From Methylobacillus methanolivorans (GTDB taxonomy: Bacteria > Pseudomonadota > Gammaproteobacteria > Burkholderiales > Methylophilaceae): a stretch of DNA of 64,000 nt. The position numbers and the translations under genes were made by a program. The DNA lies in the NCBI RefSeq assembly GCF_020531845.1, contig NZ_JAJAVF010000003.1:124001-188000 (forward strand), in the 5' to 3' direction. The notes under the pieces are model-generated. The model was not told the origin of the DNA. It ran no database searches and saw only the letters and a program-made list of their open reading frames with translations. This document shows, in pieces, positions 34,363-44,228 of the stretch (the first letter of the stretch is position 1; each line of letters opens with the position of its first letter).

Positions 34363-36792
34363 TTAGTATTTCCAGCGCACCATCAAGAGCGCATTCCTCG
34401 GGGTGCCGTAGATGTTGTAATAGCCTGGATAACCAGGATATTGCAGGTATTTGCGGTCAAACAGGTTGTTCACTGTCAGCGATGCATCCCAATGCTGGTT
34501 GATCTGGTAGCCTAGTTTGGCAGAGGCAATGGTATAGCTGCCTTGACGTATGTAGTCGGTATACATGTCACTTTGCGCCTGTAAGCCTGCGCCCACGCTC
34601 AGTCCGTTCAATGCTCCTGCCAGCGTGCTGCCATCGAAGCGGTATTGCGACCAGAGCTTGAGCATATGCCGTGGAATCTGGTCGGCAGCAAACCGGCTGC
34701 CGGATGACACGGTAGCATCTTGCAGATAGGTGGCTTGGTTGTAGGTATACCCTGCGGAAAGATTCAGGTTGGCGCTTGGCTTTCCGGTGACTTCCAATTC
34801 CACGCCCTGGCTTTGCACTTCCCCGGCCTGGCGGTAGCATTCGCCACTGGAGTTGGCACATCCTGCCACGGTGGTATCTACAATCGCACGATTTTTGTCA
34901 CGAATGCGGAATAAAGCAGCCGATGCATTGAGCTTGCCGTCGAAGAATTCACCTTTCAAGCCGGTCTCCACCTGCCAGCCAACTCTGGGGTCAAGAATGC
35001 GATCGCTGCTATTCCGCTGCGTTTGCGGCACGAAGGTATCTGCATAGCTCGCATACCAGGTAATCCGCTGATTGATATCCCAGACCACGCCAGCATAGGG
35101 CGTAAATTCATTACTGGTATCGGCATCACTTTTCTGCCAGGCCGTCTTGCTGGGCCAACTAGTGCGATCCTTAGTGCTGTAATCGCTCCAGCGCCCACCC
35201 AGGATCAGGCTGAGTGGTTCCAGCAATTTGATCTTCGCCGAGACATACAAGCCAGATTGCTCGGTGTAGGTCTGGCTTTTGGACAGGATATTGCGATTCA
35301 GCACACCATCCCAGTTGTGTGTCAGCAATGGGGCGACATTGCTGGCCGTTTCATATTGATAGCCGATGACATCATCCCTGGTGGCGCGGTTATAGCCGAC
35401 GGTCAAGGTATGGGTCTGGCCAAACAGCGCAATCGGCCCGCTCAGGTTCACATCCATGCTGTGCCATGTGTTTTCAAAATTCAGGAACCCGACCCCGGCA
35501 TCTCCCAATCCAGTGGCGGCATCGATCACATCGTAGCCATATACGCCAAACCCGTGATATTGGCTGTTCTTATAGCTCAATACCCCCTTGGCAACCCAGC
35601 CATTGTCAAATTTATGCTTGATATCAAAGGCGATGTTCTTGTCCTGCTTGTGGGAATTTTTATCAATGCCAACATAGGAAGAGCGGCTGGGCAGGCTACC
35701 ATCGCTATATAAAGGCAAGCCCCAGAAATTCTTGTAATCCCGCTCGATATAGCTCGCCCAAAGCCCTGCCGTCGTGCTTGGCCCCAGGTCATATTCCAGC
35801 ACGCCATACAGCACCTTGTTGCGATCGCTGCCGACATGGTAGAACTTGTCCTGGTCCTGATAGACCGCCACTGCCCTGCCACGCAGGCTGCCATCGGCAT
35901 TGAGCGGCCCTCCCACGTCCAGCTCGCCACGCTGCTGATTCCAGGAGCCCAGGCCTGTCGCTGCCGATAGCGTAAATGCATCTTGTGGGCGTTTCAGGAC
36001 ATAATTAATCGTGCCGCCAGGCTCGCCACTCCCGGTCAACAGGCCTGAAGGTCCGCGCAGTACTTCAATGCGGTCATACAATGCCAGGTCGTAATGATTG
36101 GAGTCTCCCTGTTGGGGCACGCCATTGAACTGCGTATTTGCGGTATATCCACGGATAATGAAATTCTCTTCACGCTCGTAGTTATACCCCCGCACCCCGG
36201 TCACCTGGTTCAAGGCCTCAGCAACCGTCGTAAAGTTCTGGTCATTCATCTGCTGGCGGGTCATCACCGATACCGATTGCGGAATCTCGCGCAAGGTCTG
36301 CTCGGTCTTGCCTATGGTCACAGCCTTGGCGGCATAGGAGCCTGACCCTTCAGTCACCGCACTGCGCTCTGCCTTGGCAGACACACTGACTTCCGGCAAG
36401 GTAGAGGCCGAAGCACTTTTATCGCTATTGAGGGCTTTGGCCTTTTGCAGCACAAATACGCCTTTACCGCCTTCCACCGCCTGCAAGCCAGAACCTGCCA
36501 GCAAGGCGTCAAATCCCTGTTGCACGGTGTAATTGCCGCTCAAGCCCTGGCTGTTTTTACCTGCCACCAGCGCAGGCGGCACCGTGACGCTCACCCCGGC
36601 CGCGGCGGCAAAATCGCCTAATGCATGATCCAAGGCCCCTGCCTGTATCTGGTAATGATGCGCAACCTGCGCGGTATTGCTGTCTGCAAACGCCAATGAC
36701 GCCTGACCGCATGTGGCACCAGCCAAGGTCAGCAGCAAGAGGGCCCCCTTGACTGCTTGGCGCAGAGGGTGGCGATGATATTGCGGATACAT
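34363..36792 (-). CDS. TonB-dependent siderophore receptor with STN signalling domain (Fec module 1)
   Basis: This 809-aa outer-membrane transducer has a signal sequence (about residues 1-36), then an STN domain at about 45-115 (YQIQAGALDHALGDFAAAA, NYTVQQGFDALLAGSGL), the region that talks to FecR. The plug follows with REIPQSVSVMTRQQMNDQ, GYNYEREENFIIRGY and YDRIEVLRGPSGLLTGSGEP, motifs of ferric-siderophore receptors. The barrel ends RNALLMVRWKY. It is preceded on the same strand by fecI and fecR (module 1), separated from fecR by about 110 bp, and ends in a strong terminator. The ligand cannot be told from the sequence; hydroxamate or pyoverdine-like siderophores are typical. Confidence 0.93.
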   Translation of the reverse strand: MYPQYHRHPLRQAVKGALLLLTLAGATCGQASLAFADSNTAQVAHHYQIQAGALDHALGDFAAAAGVSVTVPPALVAGKNSQGLSGNYTVQQGFDALLAGSGLQAVEGGKGVFVLQKAKALNSDKSASASTLPEVSVSAKAERSAVTEGSGSYAAKAVTIGKTEQTLREIPQSVSVMTRQQMNDQNFTTVAEALNQVTGVRGYNYEREENFIIRGYTANTQFNGVPQQGDSNHYDLALYDRIEVLRGPSGLLTGSGEPGGTINYVLKRPQDAFTLSAATGLGSWNQQRGELDVGGPLNADGSLRGRAVAVYQDQDKFYHVGSDRNKVLYGVLEYDLGPSTTAGLWASYIERDYKNFWGLPLYSDGSLPSRSSYVGIDKNSHKQDKNIAFDIKHKFDNGWVAKGVLSYKNSQYHGFGVYGYDVIDAATGLGDAGVGFLNFENTWHSMDVNLSGPIALFGQTHTLTVGYNRATRDDVIGYQYETASNVAPLLTHNWDGVLNRNILSKSQTYTEQSGLYVSAKIKLLEPLSLILGGRWSDYSTKDRTSWPSKTAWQKSDADTSNEFTPYAGVVWDINQRITWYASYADTFVPQTQRNSSDRILDPRVGWQVETGLKGEFFDGKLNASAALFRIRDKNRAIVDTTVAGCANSSGECYRQAGEVQSQGVELEVTGKPSANLNLSAGYTYNQATYLQDATVSSGSRFAADQIPRHMLKLWSQYRFDGSTLAGALNGLSVGAGLQAQSDMYTDYIRQGSYTIASAKLGYQINQHWDASLTVNNLFDRKYLQYPGYPGYYNIYGTPRNALLMVRWKY

Positions 36793-36903
36793 GAAATCCC
36801 CTTAGTAAATATGAATGCGAATTGCTTTCAATTCACTTCACACGCCAGATTGGCAAAGGGGACATCTTTAGAAATATTTTTCGTGAAATGACAGTGCAGC
36901 AGC

Positions 36904-37875
36904 TTAAGCTGGGCTAAAGGTGACCCAGTAGCGCGTGAGGTAACTGACTTTTACCGGCAACACCATGGGCAGGCTAGCAAACACCTGATCAGTGTCAGCC
37001 AACTGGAATGCGCCAGAAATCTTTAGCTCTGCCACATCTGGCGCACAGCGCACGACACCTTGCCGGTAGCGTGCAAGCTCGGCGACAAAGTCGGCAAGAC
37101 GCATTTCGCGGGCATGCAGGATGCCTCGTGTCCAGCTATCGGCATTGGCTATCACTGCGGAAGGCGGCATGATGGCATGGTCATTAAAACGTGCTTGCCA
37201 GCCTGCTGAGATCACTTGTCGCACGCCTGCATGCGTGGTGATTTCCACGGCACCTTCCAGCACGGCAAGCTGGATGTCATCCGCAGACTGCCGCACGATA
37301 AATCGCGTGCCCATAGGCTGCAATTGCCCATGCCGCGTGGCAACCACCAGCGGACGAAATGCCGGCTGTCCCTCAGATGCTTGGCCTTTGCCGGTCTGGA
37401 TCAGCACTTCGCCCGCCTCCAGCTCAATCAAGCGCTGCTTGGCATCCAATTGAGTATTAATGCCGGTAGAAGTATTGAGATGCACTGCCGTGCCATCGGC
37501 AAGCTGAACCTGCCTACGCTCCCCGGTACGTGTGCTGTATTGTGCCAAGCGTAGCCGCACTGGCTCGCTACGCCAGCCTTGCCAAGCGGCCCCACCTGCC
37601 ACTACCAGCAACGCCATTGTCTTGATCGCATGGCGGCGGCTTTCAACATGGCTGCGCTGCAAGGTGGCATTCGCCAGCTTGCCGGGCACACCACCCAGCA
37701 TGCCACTCACCTGCTGCGCTCGCTGCCAGGCTGTTTCGTGCATAGGATCGGCTGCTCGCCAGGCAGCACAAGCACGTTGATCAGCTTCAGAGACTTCCGC
37801 TTCCTGCAACCGGAAGAACCATTCCGCCGCTTGGAAAGCGATGGTTTTATCCATAGTCTCATCCATAAGTTTCAT
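36904..37875 (-). CDS. FecR-family anti-sigma / sigma regulator (Fec module 1)
   Basis: This 323-aa inner-membrane protein has a cytosolic N-terminal DUF4880 part (AEWFFRLQEAEVSEADQRACAAW), a membrane helix near residue 85 (TMALLVVAGGAAWQGW), and a periplasmic FecR domain (STRTGERRQVQLADGTAVHLN, LIELEAGEVLI). A C-terminal domain that contacts the receptor STN follows (AELARYRQGVVRC). I chose the ATG at 37875, whose first bases overlap the fecI stop (ATGA), over an in-frame ATG six codons earlier. It is translationally coupled to fecI and transmits the signal from the receptor encoded next. Confidence 0.92.
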   Translation of the reverse strand: MKLMDETMDKTIAFQAAEWFFRLQEAEVSEADQRACAAWRAADPMHETAWQRAQQVSGMLGGVPGKLANATLQRSHVESRRHAIKTMALLVVAGGAAWQGWRSEPVRLRLAQYSTRTGERRQVQLADGTAVHLNTSTGINTQLDAKQRLIELEAGEVLIQTGKGQASEGQPAFRPLVVATRHGQLQPMGTRFIVRQSADDIQLAVLEGAVEITTHAGVRQVISAGWQARFNDHAIMPPSAVIANADSWTRGILHAREMRLADFVAELARYRQGVVRCAPDVAELKISGAFQLADTDQVFASLPMVLPVKVSYLTRYWVTFSPA

Positions 37876-38393
37876 GGTGCAAACAGAATGCATTGCGCCA
37901 TGGCCTGCACCATATAGCGCTTGATGGTGCGCTCGCTGGTGTTCAACTGTGCGGCAATTTGCGCATAGGTCATGCCCTCAAGCTGGGCAAGCAAAAAAGC
38001 CGCCCGTACTTTGCTTGGCAAACCATCCAACATGCTATCGATCTGCTGCAGCGTTTCGAGAATCAGCAGGCGTTGCTCCGCTGAAGATGTCGACAACTCT
38101 GGCATCAAAGCCAGAGAATCAAGGTAAGCTTGTTCCAGTGCCCGCCTACGGTAGAGATTGGCCACTACGCGCTTAGCGACCACAGTAAGATAAGCACGAG
38201 GTTCCTGTAACTGCCAGCCCGCCTGCTTTTCAGCGATATGTTCAGGCGCCGTAAGAATGCGCATGAAGGTGTCCTGCGCTACATCAGCAGCATCCGCCGC
38301 ATCACCCAATTTGCGCCGCAACCAGTCTTGCAGCCAGCTATGGTGATGGGTATAGAGAAGTTGCAGCGATTGCTGCTCCTGATCGAAAGACAT
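37872..38393 (-). CDS. ECF sigma factor, FecI type (Fec module 1)
   Basis: This 173-aa extracytoplasmic-function sigma factor has region 2 (LYTHHHSWLQDWLRRKLGDA, DVAQDTFMRIL) and region 4 (LPSKVRAAFLLAQLEGMTYAQIAAQLNTSERTIKRY), as in FecI/PvdS. It should direct transcription of its receptor gene when FecR is activated. A Fur-box-like site lies 16 bp upstream of the start codon, so iron should repress it. No clear Shine-Dalgarno is seen. It overlaps fecR by 4 bp. Confidence 0.94.
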   Translation of the reverse strand: MSFDQEQQSLQLLYTHHHSWLQDWLRRKLGDAADAADVAQDTFMRILTAPEHIAEKQAGWQLQEPRAYLTVVAKRVVANLYRRRALEQAYLDSLALMPELSTSSAEQRLLILETLQQIDSMLDGLPSKVRAAFLLAQLEGMTYAQIAAQLNTSERTIKRYMVQAMAQCILFAP

Positions 38394-38408
38394 GGCCTAG
38401 CCAAAAAA

Positions 38409-38423
38409 TAAGAATTGTTCTCA
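38409..38423. promoter_or_regulatory. Fur-box-like operator upstream of fecI (module 1)
   Basis: TAAGAATTGTTCTCA matches the 7-1-7 Fur consensus TGATAATnATTATCA at 10 of 14 positions. It sits 16 bp before the sigma gene. An almost identical site precedes the second module at 42680. Confidence 0.75.
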
Positions 38424-38523
38424 TTTTAATCAGCTCTATCATCTCAGTCCATCTGTCCTGAGAGCTCATATTAATTGGGGAAAACCTTACTGCTTTGCAA
38501 AGCCTCCCCATCAGCAATAACAC

Positions 38524-41028
38524 CTAGAAATCAATCGTGGCAGAAACACTTAATATCCTTGGCGCAGACAGTACAATGCCGCCCGACCCTGCACTGCCCT
38601 CCCAATAGCTGCGATTAGCTACATTGAGCACATTGGCACGCAATGTCAGGGGATGTCCAAGATAGTTGGTCTGATAACGCGCGCCGATGTCCCAGCGCGC
38701 CCAGCCCGGCAAAGACAGGGTGTTTTGCGCATTCACATACTGTTCACCCGTCGCTATGACACGCGTGTTCAATGTTAGGCCAGGGACAAAAGGCGTATCC
38801 CATTCCAAGCCGGCGTTCGCAATCCAGCGTGGTGCTGCCAAGGCATCTTTGCCATCGTTGAGGCCAGTCTGCGTTTTGACCTGCTTGGCCTGCATGTAAG
38901 TCACGCCGCTGATGGTACGCAAGCCCTCAGCCAGTTCGCCTGCCAAGCTGAACTCGATGCCGCGGTTGCGCTGCTCGCCATCCATACGATAGAGATAAGC
39001 GGCCGGAGTGCTGCCTGGCACATTGATGGCATTCGGCTGTTTCAGCTCGAACAAGGCGATCGTGCCCAGCAGGCGGCCAAAGTCCACCTTGACCCCGATT
39101 TCCTTTTGCTTGGTCTTGGTCGGTTCAAAGGCCTGCCCAGCATTTTCTGCCGGCGGAGTCGCTTGAGCACCTGGGCTCAACCCTTCGATGTAATTAGCGT
39201 ATAGCGAGATATTGCTCCACGGCTTGACGACTAGGCCCACTGCGGGAGTATTGACCGACTTGTCGTATTCGGAAGTCTTGCTATTAATGGGCGAGCCGCC
39301 ATCGTAATTGTCAACCGACACTTTTTGGCGGCGCAGGCCCAGCAACAATTGCAACGCACCGTCGTGCCAAGACATGGTATCGGATACGCCCACCGAGGTG
39401 ATTCTGGTCTCAGAGGCTTTACGCATCCCGAAGAAGCCATTAAAAGGCGCATTAGAAGCAATCGGGTCAGCTACCCACACAGGAGCATGAACATTGGATG
39501 CAAAAGCTGCCCACTGCGCAAACCCATAGCCAGCCTCGATATCCAGGCTGGAATAGGACAGGTTGACCTCATGCTCGGCAGCCAATCCATTGAATTTGAT
39601 GCGATTGCCCAGCAGGTAGGATTTGGTATCAGAATATTCCGGGTAGTTGACCGGGGAAACGCGCAAAAGACCGCCTGCCGCCTCAATTCTTGATTCCGTA
39701 CGGAAATTGCTGTGTTGATGATCCCGTGTGCCTGCTGATCCGTAGACCGTCCAGCGCGGCGTGAGATCATACTCAGCCTGCGCTACCTGATAATCATCGC
39801 GGTATTTCCGGCGCTCCCAGTCTTGGGCCAATTGCTTACCTGCCCTGGGCGGGCTAGGTATATGCGTCAAATTGGCATTTTGCCTATATCCCAGAGAGGC
39901 GCCCCTGACATCATCGGATTGGTAGCCCAGATCCAGCGAAGCGCGCAATCGGTCGCCCCTGAAATCCAACCCGATCGCGCCCGTGATCAAGGTAGCCTCC
40001 TGGTTGGAAATAGCCGTATCTCCACTACGATACACACCGTTCACGCGTATCCCGAACTGGTTCTGCTCGCCCCAGCGTCGGCCGAGGTCGATATGCCCGC
40101 CCCATTGTGAATCCGAGGCATAATTGAGCGTAAAGCGCGTGATCGGCTGATCCGTCGCCCGTTTCGGCACCACATTGATTGCGCCGCCAACGCCGCCGCT
40201 AGGCGCCATACCCATCAGCAACGCGCCCGGCCCTTTCAGCACTTCTACGCGCTCCACGGTTTCCAGCGACAACGTACCGTAGGGCAAGACGCCATACAGG
40301 CCATTGAGAGCAACATCCCGGTTACCCAGCACAAAGCCACGCATGAAAAAATTATCCCCGCCACCAATGCTGGTATTGCGGCCGCGCGAGCTCATGCGCA
40401 CGGCCGGGTCATTATCGAGCACATCCGCCAAGGTTGCTACTTGCTGGTTGCGGATCAGGTCACTGGTATAGCTGGTGATATTGAACGGCGTATCCATGAC
40501 ATCGCGGTTGCCCAGCAACCCCACACGTGCACCTCGTGCAACTTGCCCTCCGGCATAGCTCATTGGCAAGTCATCTGAGGAGCCAGCCTTTGCCTGTACC
40601 GCAACTTCAGGCAACATGGCATCGTCCACCAGTGAAGTTTTGCGCAAAACATAACCGCCACCGCTCACCTGTACGGCCTGCAATCCTGTCCCCGCCAGCA
40701 GGGCTGACAGCGCGGCAGACAGCGTGTAATTCCCGGCTATGCCTGCTGTCGTTTTCCCTGCAGTTTGCGCATCGGTAAAAGTCAGTAGCACATTGCTGTT
40801 GCTGGCGAGTTGGCGCAAAGCTGGTGCTAAAGGCCCAGCCGGGATACTGTAGTGCTGGCTTGCCTCAATACTGCGATGTGCTGCCGCAGGCTCAGCCTGC
40901 CCAACCCCTGGTATAGCGAGATATAGACTGGTAGAAAACAATACGGATAAAGCATTAGCGATAGATCGCCTTGGTGTACCTGTATTACATAGTGTCATGC
41001 TACGCAGATGTAATTGCCGGGCTGGCAT
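38524..41028 (-). CDS. TonB-dependent siderophore receptor with STN signalling domain (Fec module 2)
   Basis: This 834-aa outer-membrane transducer has a long signal region (cleavage near residue 44, GVGQA), an STN domain at about 58-125 (YSIPAGPLAPALRQLASNS, NYTLSAALSALLAGTGL), then a plug with DTPFNITSYTSDLIRNQQ, FMRGFVLGNRDVALNG and VERVEVLKGPGALLMGM. The barrel ends RILSVSATIDF. The ATG at 41028 is chosen because AAGGGGAAG lies just upstream; the earlier in-frame start at 41094 has no such site. It follows its fecI and fecR on the same strand. It is clearly a different family branch from the module-1 receptor, so a different siderophore is expected. Confidence 0.93.
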   Translation of the reverse strand: MPARQLHLRSMTLCNTGTPRRSIANALSVLFSTSLYLAIPGVGQAEPAAAHRSIEASQHYSIPAGPLAPALRQLASNSNVLLTFTDAQTAGKTTAGIAGNYTLSAALSALLAGTGLQAVQVSGGGYVLRKTSLVDDAMLPEVAVQAKAGSSDDLPMSYAGGQVARGARVGLLGNRDVMDTPFNITSYTSDLIRNQQVATLADVLDNDPAVRMSSRGRNTSIGGGDNFFMRGFVLGNRDVALNGLYGVLPYGTLSLETVERVEVLKGPGALLMGMAPSGGVGGAINVVPKRATDQPITRFTLNYASDSQWGGHIDLGRRWGEQNQFGIRVNGVYRSGDTAISNQEATLITGAIGLDFRGDRLRASLDLGYQSDDVRGASLGYRQNANLTHIPSPPRAGKQLAQDWERRKYRDDYQVAQAEYDLTPRWTVYGSAGTRDHQHSNFRTESRIEAAGGLLRVSPVNYPEYSDTKSYLLGNRIKFNGLAAEHEVNLSYSSLDIEAGYGFAQWAAFASNVHAPVWVADPIASNAPFNGFFGMRKASETRITSVGVSDTMSWHDGALQLLLGLRRQKVSVDNYDGGSPINSKTSEYDKSVNTPAVGLVVKPWSNISLYANYIEGLSPGAQATPPAENAGQAFEPTKTKQKEIGVKVDFGRLLGTIALFELKQPNAINVPGSTPAAYLYRMDGEQRNRGIEFSLAGELAEGLRTISGVTYMQAKQVKTQTGLNDGKDALAAPRWIANAGLEWDTPFVPGLTLNTRVIATGEQYVNAQNTLSLPGWARWDIGARYQTNYLGHPLTLRANVLNVANRSYWEGSAGSGGIVLSAPRILSVSATIDF

Positions 41029-41121
41029 ATAACTTCCCCTTGTTTGAAAATAAAAATCAATTCCCTCACAAGGTAAGTGCCGCGAAATCATCAATCGGGC
41101 AGATTGATGCGATCATTTTAT

Positions 41122-42156
41122 TTATCCAGCACTGGTCACCGTCACCCAATACCGGGTGCGCAACTGCACGCGTATCGGCAGCACGCTGGGTAGCGTCGCT
41201 AAAATTCGGTCAATATCGTTTAAAGGAAATACGCCAGAAAAACGCAAATCTGCTATCGCAGGATCGCAGCGTACAATGCCGGGAAGATAGCGTGCCAGCT
41301 CTGCCATGAAGTCTTCCAAGCGTATATTGTCGGCAATGATCTGGCCCTTGATCCAACCTAGTGCTTGCTCATCCAGTGGCACTGGCGCACCCAGACTGGT
41401 ACTGGTAAAAAGCAGGCGTTCGCCCTGTTTTACAACACGATGGTTTGCGGGATTGTCAGCAAGCACAACATCCACGGCACTCTGCAACACCGCTACAGTG
41501 CTATGTCCATCCCACTGCCGCACGACAAAATGCGTGCCCAAGGCCTGGATGCGGCCTTGGGCAGTGTGTACATACAAGGGTCTAGGGTCGGCAGGAGCGC
41601 CAGACGCAGCATGCCGGGTAAGGAGTGCTATTTCACCAGCCACAAGCTGAATAACACGGGCATGCGCATCAAAGCGTACTTCTATCGCACTGGCAGTATT
41701 CAAGGTCACCATGGTGCCATCGTCCAGTGTCAGGCTACGTTGCTCACCTGCTGCAGTGTGATAATCAGCAGTGCATCTTTGCCAAAAGCTGCTACGCGAG
41801 ACCACTGCACCGCTGGAGATGGCAATCGCGCCGAATGACAACAAAGTGATGATCTTGCGCCGACCAGGTAACTTAGGCATGTTGGATTGTGTATAAGGCG
41901 AGAGTACGCCATAAGCCGCCTGCGGTTGCATGCCTCCTAGCCAACCAGTGACTGCTTCGATATGAGACCAGGCATGTTCATGGTCAGGATCAGCCTCGCG
42001 CCATTGTTGCCAGCGTTGCTTATCTTCCTGCGTAGCTTCGCCCGACATCAGCAACGTCAGCCATTCGGCAGCCTCATCCGCTGCCGCTGCCTTGATTGGC
42101 CTTCCACCCACTAACAGCATGGGTACCGACACATCATGGGAATCAGGTAGGGACAT
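41122..42156 (-). CDS. FecR-family anti-sigma / sigma regulator (Fec module 2)
   Basis: This 344-aa protein has the N-terminal DUF4880 segment (ADEAAEWLTLLMSGEATQED), a hydrophobic helix near residues 100-118 (IITLLSFGAIAISSGAVV), and the periplasmic FecR domain (YHTAAGEQRSLTLDDGTMV, VIQLVAGEIALLT). The C-terminal AELARYLPGIVRCDPAIAD block parallels the module-1 FecR. It begins 6 nt after its sigma gene ends and is followed 93 bp later by its receptor gene. It should couple receptor occupancy to the sigma factor. Confidence 0.92.
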   Translation of the reverse strand: MSLPDSHDVSVPMLLVGGRPIKAAAADEAAEWLTLLMSGEATQEDKQRWQQWREADPDHEHAWSHIEAVTGWLGGMQPQAAYGVLSPYTQSNMPKLPGRRKIITLLSFGAIAISSGAVVSRSSFWQRCTADYHTAAGEQRSLTLDDGTMVTLNTASAIEVRFDAHARVIQLVAGEIALLTRHAASGAPADPRPLYVHTAQGRIQALGTHFVVRQWDGHSTVAVLQSAVDVVLADNPANHRVVKQGERLLFTSTSLGAPVPLDEQALGWIKGQIIADNIRLEDFMAELARYLPGIVRCDPAIADLRFSGVFPLNDIDRILATLPSVLPIRVQLRTRYWVTVTSAG

Positions 42157-42162
42157 CAGGCG

Positions 42163-42663
42163 TTACACAACCAATGCGAACAAACACTGACGGTTGGCCT
42201 TAGTAAGGTATTGCTTCACCGAGCTGGTAGACACTTGCAGACGCTCGGCAATCGCCGCATAACTCAAGCCCTCCAGATGAGCCAGCAAGAAAGTCTCTCT
42301 CACTTGTGGTGGCAAACCATCCAGCGCTTTATCAAGCTGTTGCAAGGCTTCCAGCGCCATGAGCCGTATTTCGGGTGCGGGCACCATAGCTTCTGGCAAG
42401 CAAGAAAGCATTTCCAGATAACTGGCTTCCAATAATTGCCGCCGATAACGATGTGCCATCAACCGCCGCGCTATCGTCACCAAGAAAGGCCGCGGCTCGC
42501 GGATATCATCTGCGGCATTGGCGGACATGATGCTGACAAAAGTATCTTGCGCGAGGTCATCCGCCAAGAAGGAGTCGCCCAGCTTGCGCCGCAACCAATC
42601 ATGTAGCCAGCGATGATGATGGTGATACAGACTATGCAAAGATTGCGGCTGATCGACAGACAT
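42163..42663 (-). CDS. ECF sigma factor, FecI type (Fec module 2)
   Basis: This 166-aa sigma factor has region 2 (LYHHHHRWLHDWLRRKLGDS, DDLAQDTFVSIM) and region 4 (LPPQVRETFLLAHLEGLSYAAIAERLQVSTSSVKQYL). It is paralogous to the module-1 sigma over its whole length, and the HHHxWLxDWLRRKLGD segment is nearly the same. A Fur-box-like site lies 17 bp before the start. Cross-talk between the two sigma factors is possible given their similarity. Confidence 0.94.
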   Translation of the reverse strand: MSVDQPQSLHSLYHHHHRWLHDWLRRKLGDSFLADDLAQDTFVSIMSANAADDIREPRPFLVTIARRLMAHRYRRQLLEASYLEMLSCLPEAMVPAPEIRLMALEALQQLDKALDGLPPQVRETFLLAHLEGLSYAAIAERLQVSTSSVKQYLTKANRQCLFALVV

Positions 42664-42679
42664 GGCGAAAGAAATATAA

Positions 42680-42694
42680 TAAGAATTGTTCGCA
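42680..42694. promoter_or_regulatory. Fur-box-like operator upstream of fecI (module 2)
   Basis: TAAGAATTGTTCGCA differs from the module-1 site by one base and holds the same position relative to the sigma start. Shared flanking bases extend the match to AATAAGAATTGTTC. Confidence 0.72.
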
Positions 42695-42752
42695 TTCTAA
42701 TGCAAATATGGGGATGAAGGCACGACCCTGAAATGATTATTTCCTTTGCCTA

Positions 42753-44228
42753 TCAAGGCAAATATGGCTGCAACTTGCCCCAATCCAGATGCTGTTCCAC
42801 CTCATCCGCTAGGCGCTCTAGGCTAGCTTCGCGCAGAGCGATGTAATCGTAATGAGCGATTTCTTCTTGCGCCTGTTTCAGCTGGTTATATCCTGCCCAA
42901 TCCAGCCAGGCCTGGGTGGCCTCGGCATGGTCAAACAAGCCATGCAGGTAAGTGCCCGCTATCTGGCCATCTACACTCAGAGCTCCTTCTGGCTGGGCCC
43001 CCAAATACAGCAAGGGACGCTTGAGGGCTGAGCCGCTGCTGACACCCATGTGGATTTCGTAGCCGGTAACGGTCGCGTCAGCAAACGTGAGTTTGCCTTC
43101 GACTTGTTTGAGGTGCTTTTCCTTGGTGAGCGTAGTTTCCATATCCAGCCAGCCAAAACCATCGCTAGAGCCAGCATCGCCTTCCATACCATGTGGATCA
43201 TGAATATGGCGGCCCAGCATCTGGAACCCGCCGCAAATACCAAGCACTTTACCGCCATAGCGCAGGTGGCGGGCGATTTTATCGCGCCAGCCATGAGCTT
43301 CAAGCACGGCCAGGTCGCCACGTACATTTTTGCTGCCAGGCAGGATAATAAGGTCGGCCGGGGGCACAGGCTCATTGAGTTCAATAAACTGGAAATCAAC
43401 ATGCGGATGCATACGCAGGGCGTCCATGTCAGTGTGGTTGCTGACATGAGGCAGCACCGGGGCAATAACGCGTAGCCAGGTCTGCGATTTTTCTGGGGTA
43501 TCTCGCGCCACGCTATCTTCGGCTTCGAGATGCAGGTTGCGCAGGTAAGGCAGCACGCCAAGCACGGGTTTGCCGGTTTCCTGCTCCAGCCAATCCAGGC
43601 CGGGTTGCAGCAAGGCAATATCGCCGCGGAAACGATTGATGACAAATCCAACAACACGCTTTCTTTCCGACTCGGAGAGCAAAGCCATGGTGCCGACAAT
43701 ATGAGCAAACACGCCGCCGCGATCAATATCTGCAATCAGGATCACCGGGCAATCTGCCGCTTCGGCAAAGCCCATGTTGGCAATATCGTTCTGCCGCAGG
43801 TTGATTTCCGCAGGGCTACCCGCGCCCTCGACAATGATGCACTCATACTGCTCGCGCAGCCGCTGCCATGAGGCCAGCACCGCTTCGCGTGCTTTGGGCT
43901 TGTAGGCGTGGTAGGCCGTAGCCTCAAGATTGGTGAGGACCTTGCCATGAATAATGACTTGGCAGCCGGTGTCAGTATTCGGCTTGAGCAGCACCGGGTT
44001 CATGTCGGTATGCGGTTGCAAGCCACACGCCTGCGCCTGCACCGCCTGCGCACGGCCTATCTCGCCACCATCGCTGGTCACAGCGGAATTGAGCGCCATG
44101 TTCTGCGGCTTGAATGGCACGACACGCACGCCCCTGCGGTACAATACCCGGCATAACGCAGCCACCAGCGTGCTTTTGCCCGCGTCGGAGGTGGTACCCT
44201 GAACCATCAATGTGTTGGCATATGTCAT
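42753..44228 (-). CDS. cobQ: Adenosylcobyric acid synthase
   Basis: This 491-aa enzyme amidates carboxylates b, d, e and g of adenosylcobyrinate a,c-diamide with glutamine and ATP. The ATPase domain has [12 protein letters not shown] (residues 9-20), [29 protein letters not shown] in two conserved blocks, and [13 protein letters not shown]. The C-terminal amidotransferase domain has the nucleophile in [12 protein letters not shown] and a late GTYLHGLFD. Start [11 protein letters not shown] is the family N-terminus. Its start codon lies inside the beginning of the divergent cbiB gene, so there is no intergenic promoter space. It is separated from the Fec modules by 90 bp. Confidence 0.98.
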   Translation of the reverse strand: MTYANTLMVQGTTSDAGKSTLVAALCRVLYRRGVRVVPFKPQNMALNSAVTSDGGEIGRAQAVQAQACGLQPHTDMNPVLLKPNTDTGCQVIIHGKVLTNLEATAYHAYKPKAREAVLASWQRLREQYECIIVEGAGSPAEINLRQNDIANMGFAEAADCPVILIADIDRGGVFAHIVGTMALLSESERKRVVGFVINRFRGDIALLQPGLDWLEQETGKPVLGVLPYLRNLHLEAEDSVARDTPEKSQTWLRVIAPVLPHVSNHTDMDALRMHPHVDFQFIELNEPVPPADLIILPGSKNVRGDLAVLEAHGWRDKIARHLRYGGKVLGICGGFQMLGRHIHDPHGMEGDAGSSDGFGWLDMETTLTKEKHLKQVEGKLTFADATVTGYEIHMGVSSGSALKRPLLYLGAQPEGALSVDGQIAGTYLHGLFDHAEATQAWLDWAGYNQLKQAQEEIAHYDYIALREASLERLADEVEQHLDWGKLQPYLP

